In this document: positions 9,104-17,532 of the stretch, one piece after another | Numbering within the stretch: the stretch's first letter is position 1 | How the letters are laid out: each line of letters begins with the position of its first letter | From: Chitinophagaceae bacterium PMP191F | GTDB lineage: Bacteria > Bacteroidota > Bacteroidia > Chitinophagales > Chitinophagaceae | Direction of reading: 5' to 3' | Assembly (NCBI GenBank): GCA_001302245.1 | Contig: LGYU01000008.1 | Location: 186,001 to 250,000 of the forward strand | DNA length: 64,000 nucleotides | Notes under the pieces: generated by a model | Told to the model about the DNA's origin: nothing | Database searches by the model: none | What the model saw: the letters and a program-made list of their open reading frames with translations, nothing else | Made by a program: the position numbers and the translations under genes

Positions 9104-10306
9104 ATGATGCGGATCTACCCCTTTCTGTTTATTGTTCTTTGCCTGTTGTCTTCCTGCTATGCTATCAGGGCGTATAAATACAGGGGTCTTAAACTGACCG
9201 ATAACCAACGTATGCCGCATGTGCCGGTATACAAAGGTGAAACGACCTCCACATTCATTGCTCCGCAGGCAGATGCTTACCTGAAGATCAAAAACCAGCT
9301 TGATTCACAACTGAACAATTCATACACGGCTGCATTTCTGGTTGTGCGCAACGATACCCTGATCTACGAAAACTATTTTGATGGTTTTAATAAAGAATCA
9401 TTGCTGCCTTCTTTTTCAGTCAGCAAGTCTTTTACCGGTATCCTGGTCGGTATTGCTATTGATGAAGGAAAGATCGGTTCTGTAAATGATCCTGTAACCA
9501 AATACCTGCCGGAGCTGGCAAAAAAAGATGCCCGTTTTTCAAAGATTACGTTGCAGCACCTGCTGGATATGCGCAGCGGACTAAAGTTTGATGAAGGCAG
9601 CTATGGACTGAAAGATGATGCCATCAAACTGGGTTTCAGTCCCAATATGAAGAAAAGAGCACTGAGAACAAAAATTGTCAAAGAGCCCGGAGGCGCCATG
9701 GAATACCAGAGTATTGATACGCAATTGCTGGGAATGGTACTGGAAAGGGCTACCGGTAAAAAAGTATCGCAATGCCTGCAGGAAAAAATATGGCAGCCAC
9801 TGGGCATGGAAAGCAATGCTTTCTGGACAACAGATAAACGGAAACAGGAAGTAGTATTTGGGGGTATGAATGCTACTGCGCGTGATTATGCAAAACTGGG
9901 CAGACTAATGCTGGACAATGGTGTGTGCAACAATCAGCAGGTAGTATCAAGGCAATGGATACATGCGTCTGTAAGCTCCGACTCGCTGGACAGGTATGAA
10001 GGCTACCGCAACCAGTGGTGGGGTGTAAAAAGCTATAAATACTTCAACGACTCGCTGGAAGCTGTACAATACCTGGCATCACACATGGAAGGTGGAGGGG
10101 TTAAATCATACAAAGATAAATCAGGAGCTAAGCGTTTTTATGTGCCGGATGCTTATGCAGCCTACCAGGCAGAAGGTATACTGGGGCAGTTTGTGTATGT
10201 AAACCCCGCCAAAAGGCTGATCATTGTGCGACTGGGCCATTACTGGAAAAACCCCCGCTATTCGTATGTGAATGGATTTATCAGTGCGTTGGGCAATGCC
10301 TTATAA
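9104..10306 (+). CDS. Serine hydrolase of the beta-lactamase class C/PBP family, lipoprotein
   Basis: 400 residues with a lipoprotein signal: LLSSC with the lipidated Cys at residue 18. The beta-lactamase (PF00144) domain has the nucleophile motif S105-V-S-K108. The second motif, normally YxN, appears as Y201-Q-S203. A KTG-like third motif is not obvious; HMEGGGVKSY may be its position. It is probably an envelope-anchored esterase or D,D-peptidase-like enzyme rather than a drug-hydrolysing lactamase. Two ATGs occur in tandem at 9104 and 9107. It precedes korB by 56 bp, but korB has its own -7 box. Confidence 0.85.
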   Translation: MMRIYPFLFIVLCLLSSCYAIRAYKYRGLKLTDNQRMPHVPVYKGETTSTFIAPQADAYLKIKNQLDSQLNNSYTAAFLVVRNDTLIYENYFDGFNKESLLPSFSVSKSFTGILVGIAIDEGKIGSVNDPVTKYLPELAKKDARFSKITLQHLLDMRSGLKFDEGSYGLKDDAIKLGFSPNMKKRALRTKIVKEPGGAMEYQSIDTQLLGMVLERATGKKVSQCLQEKIWQPLGMESNAFWTTDKRKQEVVFGGMNATARDYAKLGRLMLDNGVCNNQQVVSRQWIHASVSSDSLDRYEGYRNQWWGVKSYKYFNDSLEAVQYLASHMEGGGVKSYKDKSGAKRFYVPDAYAAYQAEGILGQFVYVNPAKRLIIVRLGHYWKNPRYSYVNGFISALGNAL

Positions 10307-10335
10307 AAGCCACCTGCAAAACCCCTGCAAAAGCG

Positions 10336-10343
10336 TAAATTTG
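10336..10343 (+). promoter_or_regulatory. Candidate -7 box of korB
   Basis: TAAATTTG is a full match to TAnnTTTG, 19 nt before the korB ATG. No TTTG is present at the expected -33 distance. If real, korB is transcribed independently of the upstream hydrolase. Confidence 0.35.
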
Positions 10344-10362
10344 CAGTTACAAGTAAAGAATC

Positions 10363-11394
10363 ATGAGCGAAACAGTTACTGCCCTGCCATTAACGGCGAA
10401 GGATTTTGCTACCGACCAGGAAGTGCGCTGGTGCCCTGGTTGTGGCGATTATTCTATCCTGGCACAGGTGCAGAAGATCATGCCGACCCTTGGCATACCC
10501 CGCGAAAACATTGTGATCGTTTCCGGTATCGGCTGTAGCAGCCGTTTCCCTTATTATATGAACACGTATGGCATGCACTCTATCCACGGCCGGGCTACGG
10601 CTATTGCCAGTGGACTGAAGGCTGCACGTCCCGACCTGAATATCTGGATCGTTACCGGCGATGGTGACGGACTGAGTATCGGTGGCAACCATACCATTCA
10701 CCTGTTGCGCCGCAATTTTGATGTGAATGTGTTGCTGTTCAACAACCAGATTTATGGTCTTACCAAAGGACAATACTCACCTACTTCAGAAGAAAATAAA
10801 GTCACCAAATCAACGCCGTTTGGCAGTCTCGATCATCCGTTCAACCCGCTGGCGCTGGCAATGGGGGCTGATGCCACTTTTGTAGCCCGCAGTATGGACC
10901 GCGATCCCAAACACCTGCAGGAAACATTGATCCGCAGTCATAAACACAAAGGCGCTTCTTTCCTGGAGATCTACCAGAACTGCAACATTTTCAACGACGG
11001 TGCTTTTGAAACCTTTACCGAAAAATCAACCAAACCGGATAACACACTGTTCCTGGAACAGGGCAAACCGCTGATATTTGGTGCGGCCCGCAACAAAGGC
11101 ATTCGCCTGGATGGGTTCAAACCGGTGGTAGCAGAGTTGGGTAGCGATGTAACTGCCGATGACCTGTGGGTGCATGATGAAAAGGATTTTTACAAAGCGC
11201 AGATCTTGGTGCGTATGTTTGATGACCCGCGTGTAGAAGGTCATTTACCGCGGCCTTTTGGTGTGTTCTACGAAACTGACAGGCCCTGTTACGAAGAAAT
11301 GATGAACCTGCAGGTAGAAGAAGTGATCAAAAGTAAGGGACCGGGCAACCTGGACAAACTGTTGCGCGGCAGCGAAACCTGGACCATTTCCTAA
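10363..11394 (+). CDS. korB: 2-oxoacid:ferredoxin oxidoreductase, beta subunit
   Basis: 343 residues. The N-terminal WCPGCGDY (C24, C27) and GIGCSSRFPYYMNTYG (C58) supply iron-sulfur ligands. The thiamine-diphosphate motif is GDGDGLSIGGN, with the NNQIYGLTKGQYSPTS segment that is standard in KorB. With KorA it converts 2-oxoglutarate or another 2-oxoacid plus CoA to the acyl-CoA, CO2 and reduced ferredoxin. In most Bacteroidota korA lies directly upstream; here that place is taken by a serine hydrolase and no korA is found in the window. The family assignment is firm; the exact 2-oxoacid is not proven. Confidence 0.93.
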   Translation: MSETVTALPLTAKDFATDQEVRWCPGCGDYSILAQVQKIMPTLGIPRENIVIVSGIGCSSRFPYYMNTYGMHSIHGRATAIASGLKAARPDLNIWIVTGDGDGLSIGGNHTIHLLRRNFDVNVLLFNNQIYGLTKGQYSPTSEENKVTKSTPFGSLDHPFNPLALAMGADATFVARSMDRDPKHLQETLIRSHKHKGASFLEIYQNCNIFNDGAFETFTEKSTKPDNTLFLEQGKPLIFGAARNKGIRLDGFKPVVAELGSDVTADDLWVHDEKDFYKAQILVRMFDDPRVEGHLPRPFGVFYETDRPCYEEMMNLQVEEVIKSKGPGNLDKLLRGSETWTIS

Positions 11395-12062
11395 TAATTA
11401 CTAATTGTGTGATTTCGCGGGGTTGCGTGATTGTTTGCGCAAGCCTGTGTGCGTATGCCCGACTTCTGATTTAATAACCTGTTTTTCTTGTAAAAAAATA
11501 GCCAGCGATGGAAATCGCCGGCCTGTGCTTACCTCTGAAACCACAAAAAGAAAGAAGATAAACGAATATGTTTACTAAAAATATTTTTGAATCAAGGTGT
11601 ATCAACAGCTTGCGACAGGCCACATATGAGGAGGAGAGAGCGTGCAAAAAGTAACAGAACGTTGTGTACGGTTCGTGGTTTCTTTTTGTAGCAGGCAGCA
11701 CCTACCATCAAAGGGTGTCTGAGTGATCAGTAAAAACAAAGGAACAACAGGCATTAGCAAACAGCCTAAACGTATGTTTTTACTAAAAACAATGGGGTAA
11801 TGATCAAATAGTATTAAAAAGGGTGGCGGATACTTGTGTTAAAAGAGATACTTCTGGAATATCCTTTACGTTGTAACTATTTTAACAGGGAAATTGGAAA
11901 TAGGATGGAAATTGGATGGTTGCGATTTTGGGAGATTGGATTGCCCTTGCGCTTTGACGGAGATTAGTGTTTCAGAACAGAAGCGCGGGGTAAAAGTAAT
12001 TACTGTTTTTTTAAAAATCAATATTTTCTTAAAGAATTTTTATGAATGCTGCAGAAAGAGCG
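11395..12062. other. 668-bp intergenic stretch, AT-rich, no supported gene
   Basis: No reading frame here looks coding. It contains a minus-strand terminator-like hairpin (described separately) and, around 11890-11925, a short stretch repeating GGAAATTGGA and GGATGGAAATTGGATGG. The hairpin lies ~540 bp beyond the stop of the convergent JmjC gene, so it may end a long 3' UTR or an unannotated small RNA. Confidence 0.45.
11495..11522 (-). terminator. Minus-strand terminator-like hairpin with no adjacent gene
   Basis: On the minus strand GCCGGCGAT (11522-11514) pairs with ATCGCTGGC (11509-11501) with one mismatch around a 4-nt loop. A run of T follows (complement of the A-run at 11492-11498). 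This is a good intrinsic terminator shape, but the nearest minus-strand stop codon is at 12063. Confidence 0.5.
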
Positions 12063-12959
12063 TCAATGATTTAAGACAATTGTGCCAGCCAGTTCTTTTT
12101 CAGCGGCCTGGAAGATTTTCTCTTTTTTGTAATCAAACCACCATTTAGGGGCTGTTTTTTTCATCAGGGTATCAATATTGCGCATACCAAAAAGGTTCCA
12201 GGCACCTTTCAGTTTACCGCTTACGGATGACTGAAGGGCGCGGAGGCTCATGGCAAAACCACTGTCAATATATTCCATGTGGTGCCAGTAGCCGGCAGGC
12301 ATAAACAGCGTATCACCATGATCCAGGATCACCTCGTAACCCCTGGCCAGCTTTAGGGCCGGAAAGCGTTCATAATCAGGTGTTCCGTTGTTCTGATCGT
12401 AATGTGAAAAATCTGCAAGGCTCAACACCTCAAAAGGTTTGCGATACAGTTTATGCTGTTCCTGATATGGAAACAGCAATACCTTTTTGCGTCCCAGGAA
12501 CTGGGTATGTATAATATGCGACATGTCAATGTCGAAATGCATGTGCGTAATACTGGTAGCGCCGCCTACAAACAACATGGGAAAACGTTTTACAAAACCC
12601 CTCATCAGGTGGTCGGGCCATGTAAAGTCCTGTACCAGTTGCGGCGCGTGATCAAAAATGTTGAACAGAAAGATGCGCCATCCGGCAGGTCCCTGGCTGA
12701 TCATGTCCACATACTGGCCAAAGGTTTTATAATCGTCTGCAGTGTTAATAGGAGTGTAAGCGTCACTTTTCACGTTGTTGTACAGCGCCACCTGTTTTGA
12801 ACCAACCGTGTCTTTAAAGAATTGCCAGTTCCATTTATGATATGCCGGCCAGTTTTTTGAAAGATCGTTAATGACCAGTGGCTTCATTGGTTTGTAATAG
12901 TGCTCCTGAAAATCCAATTCGCTAATATTGTCAACTCGGTCAACGGCCTGCAATTGCAT
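12063..12959 (-). CDS. Cupin-like/JmjC domain-containing protein
   Basis: 298 residues matching the cupin_8/JmjC superfamily of Fe(II)- and 2-oxoglutarate-dependent oxygenases. The facial triad is visible as H141-x-D143 in THMHFDID and a distal His in FMPAGYWHHMEY (H226 or H227). A lysine in FLGRKKVLLFPY is typical of 2-oxoglutarate binding. The family hydroxylates protein side chains (Asn, Asp, His, Arg) or small molecules; the substrate is not evident. The gene is divergent from the YrdC/YciO gene, sharing a 154-bp AT-rich intergenic region. Confidence 0.88.
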   Translation of the reverse strand: MQLQAVDRVDNISELDFQEHYYKPMKPLVINDLSKNWPAYHKWNWQFFKDTVGSKQVALYNNVKSDAYTPINTADDYKTFGQYVDMISQGPAGWRIFLFNIFDHAPQLVQDFTWPDHLMRGFVKRFPMLFVGGATSITHMHFDIDMSHIIHTQFLGRKKVLLFPYQEQHKLYRKPFEVLSLADFSHYDQNNGTPDYERFPALKLARGYEVILDHGDTLFMPAGYWHHMEYIDSGFAMSLRALQSSVSGKLKGAWNLFGMRNIDTLMKKTAPKWWFDYKKEKIFQAAEKELAGTIVLNH

Positions 12960-13113
12960 AACAGTTACATTTATCTGATATTAAATTTATTTAGAATATT
13001 GGATTGGCACAAATTTTACAATAACAAAATTTATGTGAAATTGTTTAATAAGCAGGCGGTTATGACTGCTCATGATAACAATGGAGGTATCTTTAAATAG
13101 TTAAAATCAGCGT

Positions 13114-13731
13114 ATGTTTTTACACCTTCATCCAGACAATCCGCAGGAACGTAATATCAGGACCATTACAGAAACATTACTGAATGGTGGTGTAATGATC
13201 TACCCTACCGATACCATTTATGGACTTGGGTGTGATATACATCAGCATAAAGCTGTGGAACGTATCTGTCGCATCAAGAGTTTTGATCCGGCCAAAGCGC
13301 ATTTTTCCTTTATCTGTCATGATCTGGGTAGTCTCAGTCAATACACGAAAAGTATTTCAACACCGCTATACAGGTTGCTTAAAAGCCATCTGCCCGGTCC
13401 TTATACTTTTATTCTGCCCGCCAGTAAAGAAGTACCGAAACTTTTGAAGAGCCGTAAGAACACAGTGGGTATCCGTATACCTGATAATAACATTGCACGG
13501 TCTATTGTAAAAGAATTGGGCCATCCCCTGTTGAGCACTTCCCTGCCTGGCGAAATGGTGGAAGAATATACCGATCCTGAACTGATCAGAGACCGTTTTG
13601 AAAAGCAGGTGGATATTATTGTGGATGGTGGTATTGGAGGAATGATTCCTTCTACGGTAATAGATTGTACCGGCGATGAACCGGTGGTGATAAGACAAGG
13701 GGCGGGTATATGGCCAATAGAGTATGCATAA
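13114..13731 (+). CDS. Sua5/YciO/YrdC/YwlC family protein
   Basis: 205 residues forming a single YrdC domain: GGVMIYPTDTIYGLGCDI, then RICRIKSFDPAKAHFSFI, then LPGPYTFILPAS and VGIRIPDN. The deviation from KxR(P/S) in the nucleotide-binding loop and the absence of a C-terminal Sua5 domain make it more YciO-like than a certain TsaC. TsaC/Sua5 enzymes make threonylcarbamoyl-AMP for tRNA t6A37; YciO relatives are less well defined. The stop codon is followed at once by a strong bidirectional hairpin. Confidence 0.88.
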   Translation: MFLHLHPDNPQERNIRTITETLLNGGVMIYPTDTIYGLGCDIHQHKAVERICRIKSFDPAKAHFSFICHDLGSLSQYTKSISTPLYRLLKSHLPGPYTFILPASKEVPKLLKSRKNTVGIRIPDNNIARSIVKELGHPLLSTSLPGEMVEEYTDPELIRDRFEKQVDIIVDGGIGGMIPSTVIDCTGDEPVVIRQGAGIWPIEYA

Positions 13732-13733
13732 AA

Positions 13734-13766
13734 AAATGACATTGCTATACAAGAACAATGTCATTT
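13734..13766. terminator. Bidirectional terminator between convergent genes
   Basis: AAATGACATTG (13734-13744) pairs perfectly over 11 bp with CAATGTCATTT (13756-13766) around an 11-nt loop. An outer TATGCAT/ATGCATA pair (13723-13729, 13768-13774) extends it. It lies between the YrdC-like stop (13731) and the stop of the minus-strand gene (13787), and has A/T tails on both sides. Confidence 0.75.
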
Positions 13767-13786
13767 GATGCATAATCCGTAACTGA

Positions 13787-14098
13787 TTATTTTGAGTTAT
13801 GCGGACGATGTTCATCCCTGTAAATATTGTGACCGGCCCTGTCCTGCATGTGACGTACATGTCTTCTTTCTGCAACTGCCCTGCGGCCATGATGTCGTTT
13901 AGCCATGCGCATTTTGTGGTGAATACGATGCTGTTCTTTTTTAAGATGTCGTGCTTCACGATGCGTTAATGTGCCATTGTGCAGGCCACGTTCGATACGG
14001 GCATTCTGATTACGTTCACGGTCTCTTACAGACTGTGCATTGACGCCGATGCTGATAAATGTAATTGCAAGTACGGCCAGGATAAATTTCGTTTTCAT
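13787..14098 (-). CDS. Secreted His/Arg-rich small protein of unknown function
   Basis: 103 residues starting at MKTKFILAVLAITFISIGVN, a clear signal peptide; an upstream in-frame start at 14161 would bury it. The mature part has the motif RIERGLHNGTLTHREARHL, similar to small periplasmic proteins of Bacteroidota and Proteobacteria with a repeated ...QGxxxGxLTxxEAxxL pattern. It is followed by a strongly basic tail rich in H and R (RMAKRHHGRR, RRHVRHMQDR). The histidines suggest possible metal binding, but this is only inference. No function is known to me. Confidence 0.7.
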   Translation of the reverse strand: MKTKFILAVLAITFISIGVNAQSVRDRERNQNARIERGLHNGTLTHREARHLKKEQHRIHHKMRMAKRHHGRRAVAERRHVRHMQDRAGHNIYRDEHRPHNSK

Positions 14099-14238
14099 AT
14101 CACTTCGTTTTTGTGTTTTACAAATGATCTTCTGTAATAACAGACCGGTAACAAAGTGCAAGGTTTATTGGCTGTAACGGGTTTTAACGTTAATTAACCT
14201 TACGAAAAGTGTGTATATAAACGAACAATACTGAAATG

Positions 14239-14859
14239 TTATTTTAATTCCAGTGATAACTGCGGAGGGAGACATTGAAATGATTTGCGATGATGATCGC
14301 ACATGCCAAATTCAGCAATAGCCTTGCGATGTTCAGCAGTACCATATCCTTTGTTGGTATTCCACTTGTAATACGGGTATTGCTGATGCAGTTGGATCAT
14401 GTAATCATCGCGGTAAGTTTTGGCAAGAATGCTGGCTGCTGCAATAGACGCATACAAACTATCACCTTTTATAATGCATTCGTGCCGTACTTGTTTGTAG
14501 GGTTTAAAACGATTGCCATCGATCAGCAGCAGTGCGGGTTGCTGCGTAAGTTTTTCAACGGCCAGGTGCATTGCTTTGAACGATGCATTCAGGATATTGA
14601 TGCGGTCAATCTCTTCCTGGTCAACCATGGCAACAGCATAACAAATAGCAGTGGCTTCAATAAAGCTGCGCAATTCGTAGCGATCTTCTTCTGTTACCTG
14701 TTTTGAATCGTTCAGCAGGGGATGATAAAAATCGCGTGGCAATATTACAGCACCTGCAAAAACAGGTCCTGCAAGACATCCGCGACCGGCTTCATCACAA
14801 CCGGCTTCTATCACTTCATCCTGGTAAAAAACGTTCAGCACTGGTAAACTTTGCACCAA
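14239..14859 (-). CDS. rnhB: Ribonuclease HII
   Basis: 206 residues with the RNase HII signature EAGCDEAGRGCLAGPV near residue 17 (catalytic D and E), followed by LLIDGNRFKP, IKGDSLYASIAAASILAKT and YGTAEHRKAI. The enzyme removes RNA from RNA-DNA hybrids and single ribonucleotides from DNA in the cytoplasm. The start codon is TTG at 14859 (or GTG at 14856); no ATG occurs before the catalytic motif. The gene is divergent from the Crp/Fnr regulator, with only 57 bp between the starts. Confidence 0.95.
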   Translation of the reverse strand: MVQSLPVLNVFYQDEVIEAGCDEAGRGCLAGPVFAGAVILPRDFYHPLLNDSKQVTEEDRYELRSFIEATAICYAVAMVDQEEIDRINILNASFKAMHLAVEKLTQQPALLLIDGNRFKPYKQVRHECIIKGDSLYASIAAASILAKTYRDDYMIQLHQQYPYYKWNTNKGYGTAEHRKAIAEFGMCDHHRKSFQCLPPQLSLELK

Positions 14860-14916
14860 AAATAAGGTTTGCAGTCGTTTTAACTTTTATCGGGAACTTT
14901 GTTTTTTTACACATTT

Positions 14917-15549
14917 ATGGATACCTACTACCTGGCCAGGCTGTTTCCCGCTTTTGAACACGCATTACTGGAAGAACTGGTTGCAAAAGGCACGGTGCAG
15001 CATTTTAAAGAAGGTGAGCGCCTGATGCGTACCGGTCAATACTTCCGTTCTACCCTGCTGATCACAGAAGGGCTGGTGAAAATATACCGTGAAGATGGAG
15101 AAGGTGCGGAGTTTTTTATTTATTACCTGCAGCCAGGCCAGGGCTGTGCACTTTCCATGTTTTGTAACATGCGCCAGGAAGCCAGTTCCATTATGGCTGT
15201 TGCGGCCAGAGATACTACGGCGGTTGTGGTGGCAACCCAACACATGGAGCAGTGGATGACAAAATACATCACCTGGGTACAGTTTGTATTGGGCAACTAT
15301 CGTTCACGGTTTGAAGAGCTATTGCAAACGGTAGATCATGTAGCATTCAAAGCAATGGACGAACGCCTGGAACTTTATCTCAAAACACTCCGCGATACAT
15401 TACACACCGATCTTATTGAAACCAGTCACCAGCAGATTGCCGGTGACCTGAACTCATCACGCGAAGTAATATCACGTTTGCTGAAAAAACTGGAACAATT
15501 GGGAAAAGTGAAGCTGCACCGTAATGCTATCGAGATCATAGCATTGTAA
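14917..15549 (+). CDS. Crp/Fnr-family regulator of the adjacent sulfur genes (inferred)
   Basis: 210 residues from the ATG at 14917; an earlier in-frame start at 14899 adds only six residues. There is an N-terminal cyclic-nucleotide-binding-type beta-roll (LMRTGQYFRSTLLITEGLVK) and a C-terminal HTH_Crp domain (SHQQIAGDLNSSREVISRLL). The sensor half contains the protein's only two cysteines, C77 and C83, in PGQGCALSMFCNM; this is not an Fnr-type Fe-S cluster motif. A Crp-type palindrome lies just after the gene, upstream of the MBL/rhodanese gene, so it probably controls the operon it heads. Sensing sulfane sulfur through the Cys pair is a hypothesis. Confidence 0.88.
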   Translation: MDTYYLARLFPAFEHALLEELVAKGTVQHFKEGERLMRTGQYFRSTLLITEGLVKIYREDGEGAEFFIYYLQPGQGCALSMFCNMRQEASSIMAVAARDTTAVVVATQHMEQWMTKYITWVQFVLGNYRSRFEELLQTVDHVAFKAMDERLELYLKTLRDTLHTDLIETSHQQIAGDLNSSREVISRLLKKLEQLGKVKLHRNAIEIIAL

Positions 15550-15606
15550 CATGCAGCAGTGTTTACAACTTACAGCCGGGAATAACTGTTATAAAATAGC
15601 CTGTTG

Positions 15607-15622
15607 TGTGACAAAAGTCATA
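15607..15622. promoter_or_regulatory. Candidate Crp/Fnr operator upstream of the CstB-like gene
   Basis: TGTGACAAAAGTCATA matches the Crp-type box TGTGA-N6-TCACA at 9 of 10 fixed positions and is a 16-bp near-palindrome (arms TGTGAC/GTCATA). It lies in the 118 bp between the Crp/Fnr stop and the ATG at 15668, centred ~53 bp before that ATG. Confidence 0.55.
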
Positions 15623-15667
15623 GGACAGGATGAACCCATCCCGGAATTTTACAGTAAAATGTATAAC

Positions 15668-17086
15668 ATGAAAATAGAGCAGATCTATACCGGATGCCTG
15701 GCACAGGGAGCTTATTACATTGAAAGTGAAGGAGAAGCAGCGGTAATAGACCCACTGCGTGAAGTTGATCCCTACATAAAAAAAGCACAGCGCAACGGTG
15801 CCGTTATCAGGTATGTTTTTGAAACCCATTTTCATGCAGACTTTGTATCAGGCCATCTTGACCTGGCAAAGGCAACCGGCGCCACTATTGTATATGGCCC
15901 GGGTGCAGCACCGGCTTTTCCGGCGCATATTGCAAAAGACGGAGAACTGTTCAGGGTTGGAAAATTAACATTTGAAGTATTGCATACCCCCGGTCATACA
16001 TTGGAAAGCTGCTGTTACCTGCTGAAAGATGAACAGGGAAAGCCGGTGGCGCTGTTCAGCGGAGATACCTTGTTTATCGGCGATGTGGGAAGACCAGATC
16101 TTGCCCAGAAAGCAGCAGGTATGACGCAGGAAGAACTTGCCGGACTATTGTACGATTCAATACAACAGAAAATAATGCCATTGCCCAATGAGGTGATCAT
16201 ATATCCGGCACATGGTGCAGGCAGTGCCTGTGGCAAAAATATGAGCAATGAAACATCCGATACACTGGAGCATCAGAAGGCAACCAACTATGCTTTGCGT
16301 GCAGGCATAGGTAAACAGGAATTTATTACAGAAGTTACCAGCGGACTGACACAGCCGCCACAATATTTCCCCCTCAATGTACAGATGAACAAACTGGGTT
16401 ATGAAAGTATAGATAAGGTGTTGAAACGGGGTACAACACCGTTGTCTGCAGAAGCCTTTGAAGCTGCTGCCAATGAAACCTTTGCACTGGTGCTGGATAC
16501 GCGCAATCCGGATGTTTTTGTGCGTGGATTTATACCCGGTGCTATCAATATTGGTATTGATGGCAATTTTGCTCCCTGGGTAGGCGCATTGATCCCCGGT
16601 GTGGTACAACCGCTGTTGGTGGTTGCTGATCCTGGTCGTGAGGAAGAAGTGGTTACCAGGCTGGCAAGAGTGGGCTATGACCATGTGGTGGGTTTTTTAC
16701 AGGGTGGCTATGATGCGTGGGTAAAAGCTGGTAAAGAAATTGATACCATTGAGAGTATAACACCCGCAGCACTGGCAGCAATTCAACAGCAGCATAATGA
16801 TATGCAGATCATAGATGTGCGTAAACAGAGTGAATATGAATCAGAGCATATTAAAGATGCAGTCAATGTAAGCCTGGATTATATCAATGAAAATATGGCG
16901 CAGATAGATAAACAACAAGCCGGTTATGTACATTGCGCCGGTGGCTACCGGTCCGTTATCTTTATTTCAATCCTGAAAGCACGCGGGTTTAACAACCTGG
17001 TAAATGTGCAGGGTGGTTTGAAAGCAATAAAAGAAACCGGACAATTTGCATTGACAGACTATGTATGTCCGTCAACCATGTTATAA
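15668..17086 (+). CDS. CstB-like MBL-fold/rhodanese fusion (persulfide dioxygenase-sulfurtransferase family)
   Basis: 472 residues. Residues 1-~250 are a metallo-beta-lactamase domain with H54, H56, D58 and H63 (THFHADFVSGH), H110 (HTPGHTLES), D133 (FSGDTLF) and H182 (YPAHGAGS): the iron site of ETHE1-like persulfide dioxygenases. A first rhodanese-like domain (~260-355) has DPG at 321-323 where the catalytic Cys would be. The second (~365-472) keeps C423 in HCAGGYRSV. This MBL/inactive rhodanese/active rhodanese order is that of staphylococcal CstB, which turns persulfides and polysulfides into thiosulfate. The frame extends up to 15551, but the family begins at MKIEQIYTGC and the operator-like palindrome lies in the extension. 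Confidence 0.88.
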   Translation: MKIEQIYTGCLAQGAYYIESEGEAAVIDPLREVDPYIKKAQRNGAVIRYVFETHFHADFVSGHLDLAKATGATIVYGPGAAPAFPAHIAKDGELFRVGKLTFEVLHTPGHTLESCCYLLKDEQGKPVALFSGDTLFIGDVGRPDLAQKAAGMTQEELAGLLYDSIQQKIMPLPNEVIIYPAHGAGSACGKNMSNETSDTLEHQKATNYALRAGIGKQEFITEVTSGLTQPPQYFPLNVQMNKLGYESIDKVLKRGTTPLSAEAFEAAANETFALVLDTRNPDVFVRGFIPGAINIGIDGNFAPWVGALIPGVVQPLLVVADPGREEEVVTRLARVGYDHVVGFLQGGYDAWVKAGKEIDTIESITPAALAAIQQQHNDMQIIDVRKQSEYESEHIKDAVNVSLDYINENMAQIDKQQAGYVHCAGGYRSVIFISILKARGFNNLVNVQGGLKAIKETGQFALTDYVCPSTML

Positions 17087-17104
17087 AAACACCTGGTTGC
17101 CGGC

Positions 17105-17425
17105 ATGAATAATTTAAATAAATACAGTATGAGTTCATTTGCAAAGATCATACAGTCAGATAAACCGGTGCTGGTTGATTTTTTTGCAGAGTGGTGCGGT
17201 CCCTGCAAAATGATGCCACCCGTGCTGAAAGAGCTGAAACAAACGCTGGGCGATGCTGTCACCATTCTGAAAGTGGATGTTGATAAGAACCCGCATACCG
17301 CACAGCAATACGGCGTGCAGAGTGTTCCTACACTGATTGTATTTCAGCAGGGACAAATTAAGTGGCGGCAGGCTGGTGTGGTTCCGGCAAAACAATTGCA
17401 GCAGATATTGCAGCAATGGACATAA
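17105..17425 (+). CDS. trxA: Thioredoxin
   Basis: 106 residues with the thioredoxin fold and active site AEWCGPCKMMPP (C31, C34). The cis-proline segment is SVPTLIVF. There is no signal peptide, so it is cytoplasmic. Alternative start at 17129 (MSSFAKII) would give 98 residues. It follows the CstB-like gene by 18 bp and precedes the YeeE-like gene. In this setting it may reduce persulfides formed on proteins or release sulfide from them, rather than serve as the main cellular thioredoxin. That specialisation is inference; the fold assignment is certain. Confidence 0.92.
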   Translation: MNNLNKYSMSSFAKIIQSDKPVLVDFFAEWCGPCKMMPPVLKELKQTLGDAVTILKVDVDKNPHTAQQYGVQSVPTLIVFQQGQIKWRQAGVVPAKQLQQILQQWT

Positions 17426-17532
17426 TGATAAATGCCTAAATGAATGATAGCAGATGCCTGGAGGCATTGCGTGGGTGAAGGTTTTGTATTTTATTTGTAT
17501 GCGCATTCTTTATCAGAACTCTCCTTTTAAAT

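Noticed and set aside
11471-11701. 76-codon minus-strand frame in the korB-JmjC gap
   Set aside because: Its 3' end runs through the terminator-like hairpin and the residues show no pattern; treated as non-coding.
15551-15667. N-terminal extension of the MBL/rhodanese protein
   Set aside because: The extra 39 residues are Cys-rich and unlike the family, which starts at MKIEQIYTGC; the stretch carries a Crp-like operator instead.
17452-17465. Small ATGCC/GGCAT stem between trxA and the YeeE-like gene
   Set aside because: Short stem, no T-run; too weak to call a terminator or operator.
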